Assembly (NCBI RefSeq): GCF_014205215.1
Contig: NZ_JACHNC010000001.1
Location: forward strand, 1,679,001 to 1,743,000
Length of the DNA: 64,000 nucleotides
From: Actinoplanes lobatus
Lineage (GTDB): Bacteria > Actinomycetota > Actinomycetes > Mycobacteriales > Micromonosporaceae
Direction: 5' to 3'
The notes under the pieces are model-generated. The model was given only the letters and a program-made list of their open reading frames with translations, was not told the origin of the DNA and did no database searches. Within the stretch, counting starts at the first letter, position 1. Every line of letters begins with the position of its first letter. Of the stretch, positions 24,940 through 33,247 are shown piece by piece. The position numbers and the translations under genes were made by a program.

Positions 24940-24965
24940 TTCGGCCCGGCCCCGGCTTTGCTTAG
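24940..24965 (-). promoter_or_regulatory. FliA-type promoter for flgD-flgE
   Basis: On the - strand, CTAA (24965-24962) and GCCGAA (24945-24940) are 16 nt apart, followed by a leader of about 30 nt with CAGGAG before the flgD start. No TcrA-box is seen at the -7 position. Confidence 0.65.
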
Positions 24966-24991
24966 TTGCAAATCAGGTCCCGAACACAAAT

Positions 24992-25021
24992 TTGCGGGCC
25001 CGCCGATCGGCGGGCCCGCAA
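24992..25021 (-). terminator. Terminator of the chemotaxis operon
   Basis: A 15-bp perfect palindrome (24992-25006 with 25007-25021) is followed on the - strand by AATTTGTGTT. It lies 33 nt beyond the stop of the last che gene. Confidence 0.85.
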
Positions 25022-25054
25022 TGTCAGGTTCTTCAGTTCTGTACGCCTTGTGGG

Positions 25055-25543
25055 TCAGGGTGCGAGAGCCAGGCTGAGCTTTCCCTTTCCGTACCGGGTG
25101 ACCTCGACCGTGAGGTCCAGCCGGCGGCCGAGGGCAAGAAGGACCTGACGGACGTCGGCCGGGAGATCCTGCTTCGGGTAGATCACCTGGTAGAGCTTGA
25201 TGTGCTTGGCGCCCTCCTTGTTGAGGAGGCTGGTGAAGATGTTGCACAGCTCGAAGACGTTCTCCGCGAGGTTGGGGAAGAGTTCCTTCTCGTCGACCGC
25301 GTCCTCGGCGGCGCCGGCCGGCAGCAGGCCGAGGGCGGCTCCGGCGTTGGCGGCGAGGCTGAGATCCAGGGCGAGCGCCGCGTACATCTGATTGCGGTTG
25401 TCGGTGAAGACCGCCACCGACGACGTCGGCACTTCCTCAGCGCCGATCGGTTCGCCGGGGCCGACTACCACCTCTCGCCCGAGAAGGTCCTCGAACAGAT
25501 TGCGTACGGCTAGAGAGCCGGGAAGAACGTATACGTCTGACAT
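25055..25543 (-). CDS. CheX-like chemotaxis phosphatase-fold protein
   Basis: This 162-residue protein ends the chemotaxis operon, 7 nt after a cheY. It has a CheC/CheX-type helix with an ExxN pair (LAENVFELCNIFTSLLNKEG, residues about 94-113), the motif that removes phosphate from CheY-P in this family. The rest is divergent from the cheX gene two genes upstream. ATG 25543 begins MSDVYVLPGSL; longer upstream readings run into cheY. Likely role: a second CheY-P phosphatase or adaptor (inference). Confidence 0.7.
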   Translation of the reverse strand: MSDVYVLPGSLAVRNLFEDLLGREVVVGPGEPIGAEEVPTSSVAVFTDNRNQMYAALALDLSLAANAGAALGLLPAGAAEDAVDEKELFPNLAENVFELCNIFTSLLNKEGAKHIKLYQVIYPKQDLPADVRQVLLALGRRLDLTVEVTRYGKGKLSLALAP

Positions 25544-25550
25544 GTCGTGA

Positions 25551-25913
25551 TTATCCCAGGATAGGAGCGAACACTTCGTCGAATCGCTCAGCCGTAAAAG
25601 GTTTGATGATGAAGAAGTCCGCGCCCGCATCCTCGGCGGCCGTCTTCATCTCAGGGGTCGACTCCGAGGTGACGAAGCCGAACTTGACCTTGTTGCCGGC
25701 GCCACGAAGGCGACGCAGCACATCGATGCCGGTCAGGTGCGGCATGTTCCAATCGGAAATGATCAGATCGGGCTGCTCCTTGGTGGCCAGCTCGAGCGCC
25801 TGCTGGCCGTCGGCCGCCTCGATCAGGTCGTGATCGCCGAACCCGGCCTGGCGCAGGGTCCGAACGACGATCTGCCGCATGACCCGGCTGTCATCAGCGA
25901 CAAGGATCTTCAT
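25551..25913 (-). CDS. cheY: Chemotaxis response regulator CheY (copy 1)
   Basis: A stand-alone receiver domain of 120 residues. It has the acidic pair in VADDSRVMR, the phosphoacceptor Asp in LIISDWNMPHLTG (about residue 52), Thr in FVTSES and Lys in FIIKPFT, all needed for phosphorylation by CheA. ATG 25913 overlaps the cheX stop and begins MKILVADDS. It is one of two cheY genes in this operon; which one binds the motor cannot be told from sequence. Confidence 0.92.
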   Translation of the reverse strand: MKILVADDSRVMRQIVVRTLRQAGFGDHDLIEAADGQQALELATKEQPDLIISDWNMPHLTGIDVLRRLRGAGNKVKFGFVTSESTPEMKTAAEDAGADFFIIKPFTAERFDEVFAPILG

Positions 25914-26395
25914 GCGCCCTCCTCCTTGTTGTCGATGCGGCTGTGCCACATCGAAATGGACACGGGTTCGCCTTCCCACACCCCGTAGACACCACCGATG
26001 CGCTCGGTGTTGGGGAACCGCGCAGAGGATTCCGGCGTGAGGTTCACCTGTGGGAGCGACAACTGCGACCCCGGCGGCAACATCGCCTTGACGTTGCCAC
26101 CGACGATGTTGGCCAGTTCGCCGAGCGTGTCGGACACGTCCTCCTCGCTCACCTCGTCGGGATCCATGGCGAGGAAGGCGGCCGCGGCACGCACGGCGGC
26201 CGCACGGGAGGACGCGTAGACGACATGCCCGGTCCAGGACCCGGTGATCGAGACCGAGGAGTGCACCTCGGACGGCTGGTTCTCGTCGTACGTCGGAACC
26301 AGAGGACTGACACCCTCCGGATCCAGGTACGACTCCCAGACCTGTTCCACCATCTCGGCGAGGTCGCTCTCATCGACCTCGACTTCGGTGCTCAT
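25910..26395 (-). CDS. cheX: Chemotaxis protein CheX (CheY-P phosphatase)
   Basis: CheX dephosphorylates CheY-P and resets the signal. The 161-residue protein has an acidic start, the CheX core ITGSWTGHVVYASSRAAAVRAAAAFLAMDPDEVSEEDVSD, and the catalytic helix TLGELANIVGGNVKAMLPPG with the ExxN pair (Glu and Asn of ELAN). It overlaps the preceding cheY by 4 nt and the following cheY by 4 nt (ATGA type), so it sits translationally coupled between the two regulators it may act on. Confidence 0.9.
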   Translation of the reverse strand: MSTEVEVDESDLAEMVEQVWESYLDPEGVSPLVPTYDENQPSEVHSSVSITGSWTGHVVYASSRAAAVRAAAAFLAMDPDEVSEEDVSDTLGELANIVGGNVKAMLPPGSQLSLPQVNLTPESSARFPNTERIGGVYGVWEGEPVSISMWHSRIDNKEEGA

Positions 26396-26787
26396 GAGTT
26401 CGCTCCGGTCGGGACGAGGCCCAGCAGGGCCAGCTTTTCGATCATGGCCCCTTCGGTGAAGGGCTTGATCACGTATTCGTGGGCGCCCGCGGCGAGCGCC
26501 CGGACGATCTGGCTTTGCTCACTCTCGGTGGTGACCATCACGAGGGTCATCTCCCGGAGCCGCGGATCGGCCCGGACCTTGGTGACGAACTCCAGCCCGT
26601 TCATGTTGGGCATGTTCCAGTCGATGAGGGCCAGATCCGGCACCTCCGTCATATCGGCCAGGAGATCCAGCGCTTCCTTGCCGTCCCCCGCCTCCACCGC
26701 CTCGAAGTTGAGCTTCGTGACGATGCGCTTGAGAATCATGCGCATCGCGCGTGAGTCGTCGATCACCATGGCGCGCATCGGCGTCAT
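26392..26787 (-). CDS. cheY: Chemotaxis response regulator CheY (copy 2)
   Basis: A second single-domain receiver (131 residues). It contains VIDDSRAMRMILKRIV, the phosphoacceptor Asp in LALIDWNMPNMNGLEF, Thr in VMVTTES and Lys in YVIKPFT. It keeps Thr-Thr at the switch and a longer C-terminus (LALLGLVPTGANS) than copy 1. ATG 26787 overlaps the cheR stop; ATG 26778, 9 nt after GAAGGGG, is equally plausible and gives 128 residues. Confidence 0.92.
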   Translation of the reverse strand: MTPMRAMVIDDSRAMRMILKRIVTKLNFEAVEAGDGKEALDLLADMTEVPDLALIDWNMPNMNGLEFVTKVRADPRLREMTLVMVTTESEQSQIVRALAAGAHEYVIKPFTEGAMIEKLALLGLVPTGANS

Positions 26788-27629
26788 CCCCTTCTCGCGG
26801 CACCGACGGGCGCCGCAGTACGAGTCCGGTAGGCAGAGGTGCGGCCGGCGGCCACTCGCTCGTAGTTGTCGTCGATTCCGATAGTGGTCTCGGCCGCGCC
26901 GAGGAAGAGCAGGCCGTCCGGGCGCAGGATCTTCGCGGCATTCCGCAGTACCTGGCGCTTGGTGGCCACATCGAAGTAGATGAGGACGTTGCGCAGGAAG
27001 ATCACGTCGAACGGCTGCATCGGGGGAAACGGTGCGGTGAGACTCATGTGTTTGAACGAGACGTTCTTGCGCAGTGCCGGGATGACCCGCCAGTGTGCGC
27101 CGGCCCGTTCGAAGTACTGCACCAGCTGGGTGGCCGCCAAGCCGCGGTTCACCTCGACCTGGCTGTACTCGGCCTTGTTGGCGCGGTCCACCATCGCGGT
27201 GGAGATGTCGGTCCCGAGGATCTCGTAGGTCCAGCCGGTCGGCAGCGTCTCCTGCAGCGTGATGGCCAGGCTGTACGCCTCCTGTCCACTGGAGCTGGCG
27301 GCCGACCAGAAGCGGAGCTTGCGCACCGCCGACCGGGACTTGATCAGCTCGGGCAGAACCACGTCGGTGAGCGCCGAGAACGGCTCCCGGTCCCGGAAGA
27401 ACGACGTCTCGTTGGTGGTCAGAGCGTCGATGATCTTGATCTGATGCGCCGGGTCGGGCCGCTTCTGCAGGTCGCCGATGAAGTCGTTGACGTTCGCCGC
27501 CCCGACCGCCCGGGCCACCGGGATGAGCCGGGCCTCGACCAGGTACTCCTTCCCCGGCGCCAGGACGATCGATGCCTCCTTGCGCACCAGGTTGGAGACG
27601 AAGGCGAACTCCGCTTGGGAAAGTGTCAT
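26784..27629 (-). CDS. cheR: Chemotaxis methyltransferase CheR
   Basis: CheR methylates glutamates of chemoreceptors using S-adenosylmethionine, for adaptation. The 281-residue protein has the helical N-domain (ETSFFRDREPFSAL), the SAM-binding loop (RFWSAASSSGQEAYSLAI), and the later motifs EILGTDIS and FDVIFLRNVLIYFD. It overlaps cheB by 4 nt and cheY by 4 nt. No receptor gene is in the window, so its substrates are encoded elsewhere. Confidence 0.96.
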   Translation of the reverse strand: MTLSQAEFAFVSNLVRKEASIVLAPGKEYLVEARLIPVARAVGAANVNDFIGDLQKRPDPAHQIKIIDALTTNETSFFRDREPFSALTDVVLPELIKSRSAVRKLRFWSAASSSGQEAYSLAITLQETLPTGWTYEILGTDISTAMVDRANKAEYSQVEVNRGLAATQLVQYFERAGAHWRVIPALRKNVSFKHMSLTAPFPPMQPFDVIFLRNVLIYFDVATKRQVLRNAAKILRPDGLLFLGAAETTIGIDDNYERVAAGRTSAYRTRTAAPVGAARRG

Positions 27630-28783
27630 CGGGCCACCGCCGCCGTCCGGCCCACCCGGACCCGGTTGAGCAGCGCGCTCGCGATCCGGTCCAGGGGCAG
27701 GATCTCGTCCGCCAGTCCCGCGCCGACCACGGCGCCGGGCATGCCCCAGACCACCGAACTCGCCTCGTCCTGTGCCAGCACCTCGGCACCCGAGTCACGT
27801 AGCACTTTCGCACCACTCCGTCCGTCTTGTCCCATTCCGGTAAGCACGGCCGCGTACGCCAAGCCGCCGTACAGCGCCGCCACCGAGCGGAACATCACGT
27901 CCACGGCCGGGCGGCACGAGTTCTCCGGTGGCGCCCCGCTGAGCCGGGTGACGGTGGCGGTGCCGCGACGCTCGAAGACCAGATGACGGTCGCCCGGGGC
28001 GATGTAGACGGTGCCGGCCGCGAGTTCCATGCCCTCACCGGCCTCCAGCACCCGGAGCGGGGTGCTCCGGTCCAGGCGTTCGGCGAACATCTTGGTGAAG
28101 ACCGGCGGCATGTGCTGCGTGATCACGATCGGGACCGGCAGATCTGTCGGCAGCCCGAGAAGGACCTTGGTGAGCGCGTCCGGCCCACCGGTGGAGGAGC
28201 CGATCGCCAGGATGTCGATCTTCCCGCCGGGGGCGCGACGGACGGCCGGGCGAGCCGGCACGGGCCCGTTGGCGGGCCGTCCGGCCACGGCCGGTAGACC
28301 ACCGGGCCGCAGCGGCGTGGCGCCGGGACGGAGGCCCGCCGCCGGCGACGGACCCCGCAGGGGTGGCCCGGCCGGCGGGCGGCGACGCCCGCTGAGCACC
28401 TGGATCTTGGGTACGAGCTGCTGGCGCACCGCCGCGATGGACTCCGCCACCGAGCCCACGTTGCTGGGCTTGGTGACGTAGTCGGTCGCACCGGCGGCCA
28501 GTGCCTCCAGGGTGGCGTTCGCGCCCGCGGCGGAGAGCGTACTGAACATGATCACCGGCGTGTTGTGCCGTTTGCGCAGTTCACGGACCGCTTCGATGCC
28601 GTCCATCTGCGGCATCTCGATGTCCATGGTGATCACGTCGGGTTTGAGCTGGTCGATCTTCGCCTGGGCGAGCAGACCGTTCGCGGCCGTACCGACCACC
28701 TGGATGCCCGGCGCTTCCCCGAGAGCGTCGACGATCAGTCGACGAACCACGACGGAATCGTCGACGACGAGAACCGAGATCAT
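27626..28783 (-). CDS. cheB: Chemotaxis methylesterase/glutamine deamidase CheB
   Basis: CheB removes methyl groups from chemoreceptors when phosphorylated by CheA. The 385-residue protein has an N-terminal receiver (VDDSVVVRRLI, Asp in DVITMDIEMPQMDG, Lys in YVTKPS), a long Pro/Gly/Arg-rich linker (about 145-195), and a C-terminal esterase. The esterase has Ser in GSSTGGPDAL, His in VITQHMPPVF and Asp in GMGQDGRSGAKVL. ATG 28783 is the natural start; upstream reading is inside the preceding gene. Confidence 0.96.
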   Translation of the reverse strand: MISVLVVDDSVVVRRLIVDALGEAPGIQVVGTAANGLLAQAKIDQLKPDVITMDIEMPQMDGIEAVRELRKRHNTPVIMFSTLSAAGANATLEALAAGATDYVTKPSNVGSVAESIAAVRQQLVPKIQVLSGRRRPPAGPPLRGPSPAAGLRPGATPLRPGGLPAVAGRPANGPVPARPAVRRAPGGKIDILAIGSSTGGPDALTKVLLGLPTDLPVPIVITQHMPPVFTKMFAERLDRSTPLRVLEAGEGMELAAGTVYIAPGDRHLVFERRGTATVTRLSGAPPENSCRPAVDVMFRSVAALYGGLAYAAVLTGMGQDGRSGAKVLRDSGAEVLAQDEASSVVWGMPGAVVGAGLADEILPLDRIASALLNRVRVGRTAAVAR

Positions 28784-28796
28784 TCGACCACTCCCT

Positions 28797-29669
28797 TCAA
28801 CCGAGCCAGGCCGGACCGAGCGCGGCCACGACCGGTGCAAGCAACCGGTGTGCCGTTGCGGTGTCCAGCAGATCGCGGACCACCAGCGCCTGAACGGCGC
28901 CGCTGAGCATGTTCCAGACCCCGCCGGCCCGGTCGGCCAGCGGAATCCCGGCCGTATCCACCGCCTGTACCAGCAGCATCTGTGCCGCGGCGGCGGTTCG
29001 GACCCGATCGGAGAGGTACGCCGCCCACGACGCCGAATGCACGGCGGGCGACCAGCCGGCGGTGTTCCGCCGGGCGTCGTCGGCCGCGGTCGAGACCCGT
29101 TGCCGGTCCTCGGTCCGCAGCGTGCGCAACCGGTCGAGCAGGGCCGACACCGTGTAGTGGTGCGGGCCCAGGTCGATCGGGGCGCCGGTCGGCAGCTTCC
29201 GCACCGCCGCCACCCAGCCCGCGCCCAGCCGTCGCCGGGTGTCGTCGTCCAGCACCTCACGCAGGTAGCTGGCGACCGCCGCGTCACACAGCAGGGCGGT
29301 GGCCGCGGATGCGTCCTCGCTCTGCCGGGCGTCCCGGCCGGCGCCCTCCCAGGTCCACGACATCACGTCGTAGCGCAGGCAGGTCAGAAGGGCGTCGACC
29401 GTGCCTATCGGCGCGCGCTCGACCAATGCGAGGTTTCCGGCCGGGTCGTCCTTCGACATTGCCTTGAGCGACGGCATGCGGCGCGCGGCGCTCTCCACCT
29501 CCACCCAGAGCGGTCCGCGGACCTCCTCGTCGGGCAGCCGCCCGGCGAGCACCGGCAGGTCCCCGGCCTGCAGGCGCAACGCGCGCAGCAGGACCTCGGC
29601 CGCGGCCGGCCCGCCTTCGAGGCGGGTCAGATCGAAGCCCAGGACGGGGGCGCTGACCAGGCTGTACAT
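28797..29669 (-). CDS. Protein of unknown function inside the che operon
   Basis: A 290-residue, Ala/Leu/Arg-rich, largely helical protein without signal peptide or membrane helix and without any domain I recognise. It abuts the cheW stop (sharing base 29669) and precedes cheB by 13 nt, so it is co-transcribed and probably co-translated with the chemotaxis proteins. Segments such as ALLTCLRYDVMSWTWEGAGRDA (residues 93-114) and HSASWAAYLSDRVRTAAAAQMLLVQAVDTAG may be useful for searching. A role in signalling-array function or regulation is inference from context only. Confidence 0.75.
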   Translation of the reverse strand: MYSLVSAPVLGFDLTRLEGGPAAAEVLLRALRLQAGDLPVLAGRLPDEEVRGPLWVEVESAARRMPSLKAMSKDDPAGNLALVERAPIGTVDALLTCLRYDVMSWTWEGAGRDARQSEDASAATALLCDAAVASYLREVLDDDTRRRLGAGWVAAVRKLPTGAPIDLGPHHYTVSALLDRLRTLRTEDRQRVSTAADDARRNTAGWSPAVHSASWAAYLSDRVRTAAAAQMLLVQAVDTAGIPLADRAGGVWNMLSGAVQALVVRDLLDTATAHRLLAPVVAALGPAWLG

Positions 29670-30106
29670 CAGTGGGTGGCGCGGTATGTGTCGACGGCCT
29701 GATTGACGTCGAGAGCCAGCATCAGCCGCCCGTCCAGCTTGAACGTGCCGACCACGAGCTCCCGCGTGGGGCCGCTCAGCGTGTCCGGTGGCGGCTCGAA
29801 CGTCTCGTCGTCGAGATCCACCACTTCGCCGATCTTGTCCACCAGCAGGGACACCGGTTCACCGTCACCGCGCAGGATGACGTTCATGACCGGGCCCTGC
29901 AGGGCCTGGCGGGCCAGCCCGAGCTGCACCCGAAGGTCCACCGCGGCGATCACCTGGCCGCGCAGGTTGAAGAGTCCACCCACGGCCGGCGGAGCGAGTG
30001 GCACCGGGGTGTACTCGTTGTACGAGAGCACCTCCTGCACGGTGTGCACCTCGACCCCGAAGAGCTGGCCGTCCACCTCGAAGGTGGCGAACTGACGGCT
30101 CGCCAT
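29669..30106 (-). CDS. cheW: Chemotaxis coupling protein CheW
   Basis: CheW links receptors to the CheA kinase. The 145-residue single-domain protein shows FATFEVDGQLFGVEVHTVQEVLSYNEYTPVPLAPPAVGGLFNLRGQVIAAVDLRVQLGL and VSLLVDKIGEVVDLDDETFEPPP, the two halves of the CheW beta-barrel. ATG 30106 lies 1 nt beyond the cheA stop; a start 12 nt earlier within cheA is less likely. Confidence 0.95.
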   Translation of the reverse strand: MASRQFATFEVDGQLFGVEVHTVQEVLSYNEYTPVPLAPPAVGGLFNLRGQVIAAVDLRVQLGLARQALQGPVMNVILRGDGEPVSLLVDKIGEVVDLDDETFEPPPDTLSGPTRELVVGTFKLDGRLMLALDVNQAVDTYRATH

Positions 30107-30107
30107 G

Positions 30108-32462
30108 TCAGACCTCAACCATCATCTCGTCCATGGAATCGCTGTAGAAGTTCGGATCCGCGGCGAGGATGGCCCGGCGCACATCGAGCAGCTCGGTGAC
30201 CCGCTGCTGGATCACCGCGGTGCCGACCAGGCCGTCCTCCTCCGCGTCGCGGCGCGCGGTGGTCGAGTTCTCGGCGATGTCCACGATTCGGTCCACGACC
30301 AGTGCCACGCTCTTTCCGCCCTCGCTGTAGACGACCACCGAGACGGTGTCGCCCTCCAACTCCTCGCCGTACGCCCCGAGCAGGTGGGACAACCGCACCA
30401 GCGGCAGGATCTGCCCCCGGTACTGAACCACCTCACGGGACCCGGCATGTTCGATGCGATCCCGGGGGAACTCCTCCAACCGGGTCACCGTGTCCAGCGG
30501 GATCGCCACGCGGCGTTCGCCGACCGCGGTCACCAGCAGGCGCTCGGTGCCGACGGCGGCCTGGCCGCGCTTCTCGGCGACGCTCTCCCGCTCCGAGTCG
30601 ACCGCGAGGTGCGAGCGCCGGGCCAGCGAGGAGACGTCCAGGATGAGACCCACCTTGCCGTCGCCCAGGATCGTCGCTCCGGCGTACAGTCCGATGTCCT
30701 TGAATCTGGTGTTGAGGGCTTTGACGACGACCTCTTCGGTGTTCAGCACCCGGTCCACGACCAGGCCGAACCGCCGGCCGTCGGCCTGCAGCACCATGAT
30801 GTAGACGCCCTGGTCGCCGCCGACCTCGAGGCCGAGCGCGCGGTCCAGGCGGACCAGCGGCAGCAGTTTGCCGCGCAACCGGTAGACGGGCGCGCCGGAC
30901 GCGTACTCCACCTTGGTGTTGTTGCCGTCGATGAAGACCAGCTCGAGCACCGCGACCTGGGGCACGACGTAACGCTGGTCGCCGCAGTCGACGGTGAGCG
31001 CCTGGATGATCGCGAGCGTCAGCGGGATGGTGAGCCGCCAGACCGTACCCTCGCCGGCTGTCGAGTCGACGCTGACCGCGCCGCCGATGTTCTCGATGTT
31101 GGTCTTCACGACGTCCATACCGACGCCGCGGCCGGACACGTTGGTGACCTTCGCGGCGGTGGAGAAGCCCGGCTGGAAAACCATCGCCATGATGTCGCGC
31201 TTGTCCATGTTCGGGATCTGCTCCGGGCGGAGCAGGCCCTTCTGCACGGCCTTCTCCGCGATCCGGTCGACGTCCAGGCCCGCTCCGTCGTCGGCAACCT
31301 CGACCGCGACGTGGCCACCCTCGTGGTAGGCGCGGAGCGTGAGCGTGCCCTCCGGGCCCTTGCCCGCGGCGATCCGGCGTTCCGGATCCTCGATGCCGTG
31401 GTCCACCGCGTTGCGCACGAGGTGGGTCAGCGGGTCCTTGACCGCCTCCAGCAGGCTCCGGTCGAGCTCGGTCTCCTTGCCCTCCATGACCAGCGCGACC
31501 TGCTTGCCCATCGAGTTGCTCAGGTCCCGGATGACTCGGGGCAGCTTGGACCAGATGTGCTCGATGGGCTGCATCCGGGTCTTCATGATGCCCTCTTGCA
31601 GCTCACTGGTGATCATGCCGAGCCGCTGGGCGCTGCGGACCAGGCCGGAGTCACCGGTCTCCATCACGCCGCGGACCAGCTGGTTCCGGGCGAGCACCAG
31701 CTCACCGACCATGTTCATCAGGGTGTCGAGCAGGTCGACGTCGACCCGGATCGCGCTGTCCGCGATGCTCCGCTTCGGGGCCTGGGACTGCAGCGCCTCG
31801 CTGACCGCGGCCGGCTGGGCCTTGCCCTCCTCGAGCAGGATGGTGCCGAGTCTGCGCTCGTCACCCTCGATCTGCTGCTGGAGCGCCGAGGACACATCGG
31901 TGGCCTGCGCCGCGCCGGCGTCGACCAGGATCTGGCCGAGCGGCTGACGCTGCTCGGCGACCGGGTCGGGGACCGGGCGGGGGGCCGTCGGGGTCTCCTG
32001 CTCGACGCTCACCGGCGCCTCGGCGGCCGGAGCGGCGGAGGCGGCCGTGGGAGCAGCCGCGGGAGCGCCGTCCGAGGGCGCGTTCATCTGCGCCTGGATC
32101 TTGACGATCATGCTGTCGATGTCGACCTCGGCCTCGGTCCCGTTCTCCTCGATGGAGGCGAGGATGGACCGGACGCCGTCGATGCAGACCAGCAGAACGG
32201 TAATGGTCTCCGGGGTGACCGGCTGCACGCCGTCCCGGAGCCGGGACAACAGTGACTCACCCGCATGCGCGAGCTTCTCCAGACGGGAGAACGCCAGGAA
32301 CCCACTGGTGCCCTTGATCGTGTGGATCGCCCGGAAGATGCGGGAGATCAGGTCACGCGAGTCCGGTTCCTGTTCGAGGCTAACGAGATCCCGGTCGATT
32401 TGGTCCAGGTTCTCGTGGCTCTCCATGAGGAATTCGCCGACGATCTCGCCAAGGTCTTCCAC
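30108..32462 (-). CDS. cheA: Chemotaxis sensor kinase CheA with GspE_N-like linker and two CheW domains
   Basis: CheA phosphorylates itself and then CheY/CheB in response to receptors. The 784-residue protein has P1 (His47 in AIHTIKGTSGFL), an Ala/Pro linker, and a segment resembling the type II secretion GspE N-terminal fold (LGQILVDAGAAQATDVSSALQQQI, about 180-235) where P2 is expected. Then come P3 (LLDTLMNMVGELVLARNQLVRG), the P4 ATPase (NAVDHGIEDPERR; DDGAGLD; GRGVGMDVVKTNIENIGG), and two successive CheW-like regulatory regions (about 505-635 and 645-775). GTG start with GGAGGT upstream. Confidence 0.95.
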   Translation of the reverse strand: MEDLGEIVGEFLMESHENLDQIDRDLVSLEQEPDSRDLISRIFRAIHTIKGTSGFLAFSRLEKLAHAGESLLSRLRDGVQPVTPETITVLLVCIDGVRSILASIEENGTEAEVDIDSMIVKIQAQMNAPSDGAPAAAPTAASAAPAAEAPVSVEQETPTAPRPVPDPVAEQRQPLGQILVDAGAAQATDVSSALQQQIEGDERRLGTILLEEGKAQPAAVSEALQSQAPKRSIADSAIRVDVDLLDTLMNMVGELVLARNQLVRGVMETGDSGLVRSAQRLGMITSELQEGIMKTRMQPIEHIWSKLPRVIRDLSNSMGKQVALVMEGKETELDRSLLEAVKDPLTHLVRNAVDHGIEDPERRIAAGKGPEGTLTLRAYHEGGHVAVEVADDGAGLDVDRIAEKAVQKGLLRPEQIPNMDKRDIMAMVFQPGFSTAAKVTNVSGRGVGMDVVKTNIENIGGAVSVDSTAGEGTVWRLTIPLTLAIIQALTVDCGDQRYVVPQVAVLELVFIDGNNTKVEYASGAPVYRLRGKLLPLVRLDRALGLEVGGDQGVYIMVLQADGRRFGLVVDRVLNTEEVVVKALNTRFKDIGLYAGATILGDGKVGLILDVSSLARRSHLAVDSERESVAEKRGQAAVGTERLLVTAVGERRVAIPLDTVTRLEEFPRDRIEHAGSREVVQYRGQILPLVRLSHLLGAYGEELEGDTVSVVVYSEGGKSVALVVDRIVDIAENSTTARRDAEEDGLVGTAVIQQRVTELLDVRRAILAADPNFYSDSMDEMMVEV

Positions 32463-32548
32463 GGCTTACCTACCTCCCTGCTCGGCTTCACTGCCCTCAT
32501 CGACTCGAGCGGGCGTCAACTGAGAAGACTCGACCGGTACGGCGTTGG

Positions 32549-33247
32549 TCAGACCTCTCCACCCGGACGCCGGTAGCGGTAGCCAAAGCCCCGGACGGAC
32601 TCGATGGGAGAGTCGTCGGGATCGGACCAGCCCAGTTTCCGGCGCAGACGGAGCACCGCGAACTTGACCCGCTCCTGGCCGATGCCGGTCGGGTCGTCCC
32701 ACGCCTGGGTGAGTAGCTGGTTCGGACTGAGGACCGCGCCGGCATGCCGAACCAGCGCGTTGAGCAGGCGGAACTCGGTGGGCGTGAGACGCTTCTCGTC
32801 GCCTTTGACGTAGACCCGGCGCTTGGTCGGGTCCAGGTGCACGAGGCCGTCGTCGTAGATCTGGCTGGCCCAGGTGTTCTGTCCGGAGTTGGAACGCCGC
32901 AGCAGCGCCTCGACCCGGGCCAGCAGTTCGTTGTTGGCGAACGGCTTGGTCAGGTAGTCGTCGGCGCCGCCGCGCAGGCCGCGCACCTTCTCCGCCTCCT
33001 GGCCGTGGGCCGTGAGGACCAGCACCGGCACGTCCGAGACGTCCCGCAGCCGCTCCAGCACCTGCCAGCCGTCCATCTCCGGCAGGCCGACGTCGAGCAC
33101 CACCAGGTCAGGGTGTTCGGCGTAGGCCTCCTTCAGCCCGGAGCGGCCGTCGGCGGCATGCGCCACCTCGTATCCGGCCCGGCTGAACAACATCCGGAGA
33201 GCGAGTGCGATGTCCGGGTCGTCCTCGACCACGAGAAGGCGACTCAT
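32549..33247 (-). CDS. tcrA: OmpR-family response regulator, TcrA-like
   Basis: This 232-residue protein has a receiver (acidic pair Asp9-Asp10, phosphoacceptor Asp52 in VVLDVGLPEMDG, Thr in VLTAHG, Lys in LTKPF) and a winged-helix DNA-binding domain (RLTPTEFRLLNALVRHAGAVLSPNQLLTQAW; SVRGFGYRYR). No histidine kinase lies beside it. It precedes cheA by 86 nt. An orphan regulator of this type, TcrA, controls flagellar and sporangium genes in Actinoplanes missouriensis. The symbol is given on that analogy plus matching boxes at flgB and flbD. ATG 33247 is used; further upstream codons are not conserved in character. Confidence 0.75.
   Translation of the reverse strand: MSRLLVVEDDPDIALALRMLFSRAGYEVAHAADGRSGLKEAYAEHPDLVVLDVGLPEMDGWQVLERLRDVSDVPVLVLTAHGQEAEKVRGLRGGADDYLTKPFANNELLARVEALLRRSNSGQNTWASQIYDDGLVHLDPTKRRVYVKGDEKRLTPTEFRLLNALVRHAGAVLSPNQLLTQAWDDPTGIGQERVKFAVLRLRRKLGWSDPDDSPIESVRGFGYRYRRPGGEV

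Noticed and set aside
32463..32548. FliA-type promoter directly before cheA
   Set aside because: A GCCGAG occurs at about 32486-32481, but there is no CTCA-like element 15-17 nt upstream, so cheA is more likely read from the tcrA promoter or another unrecognised one.
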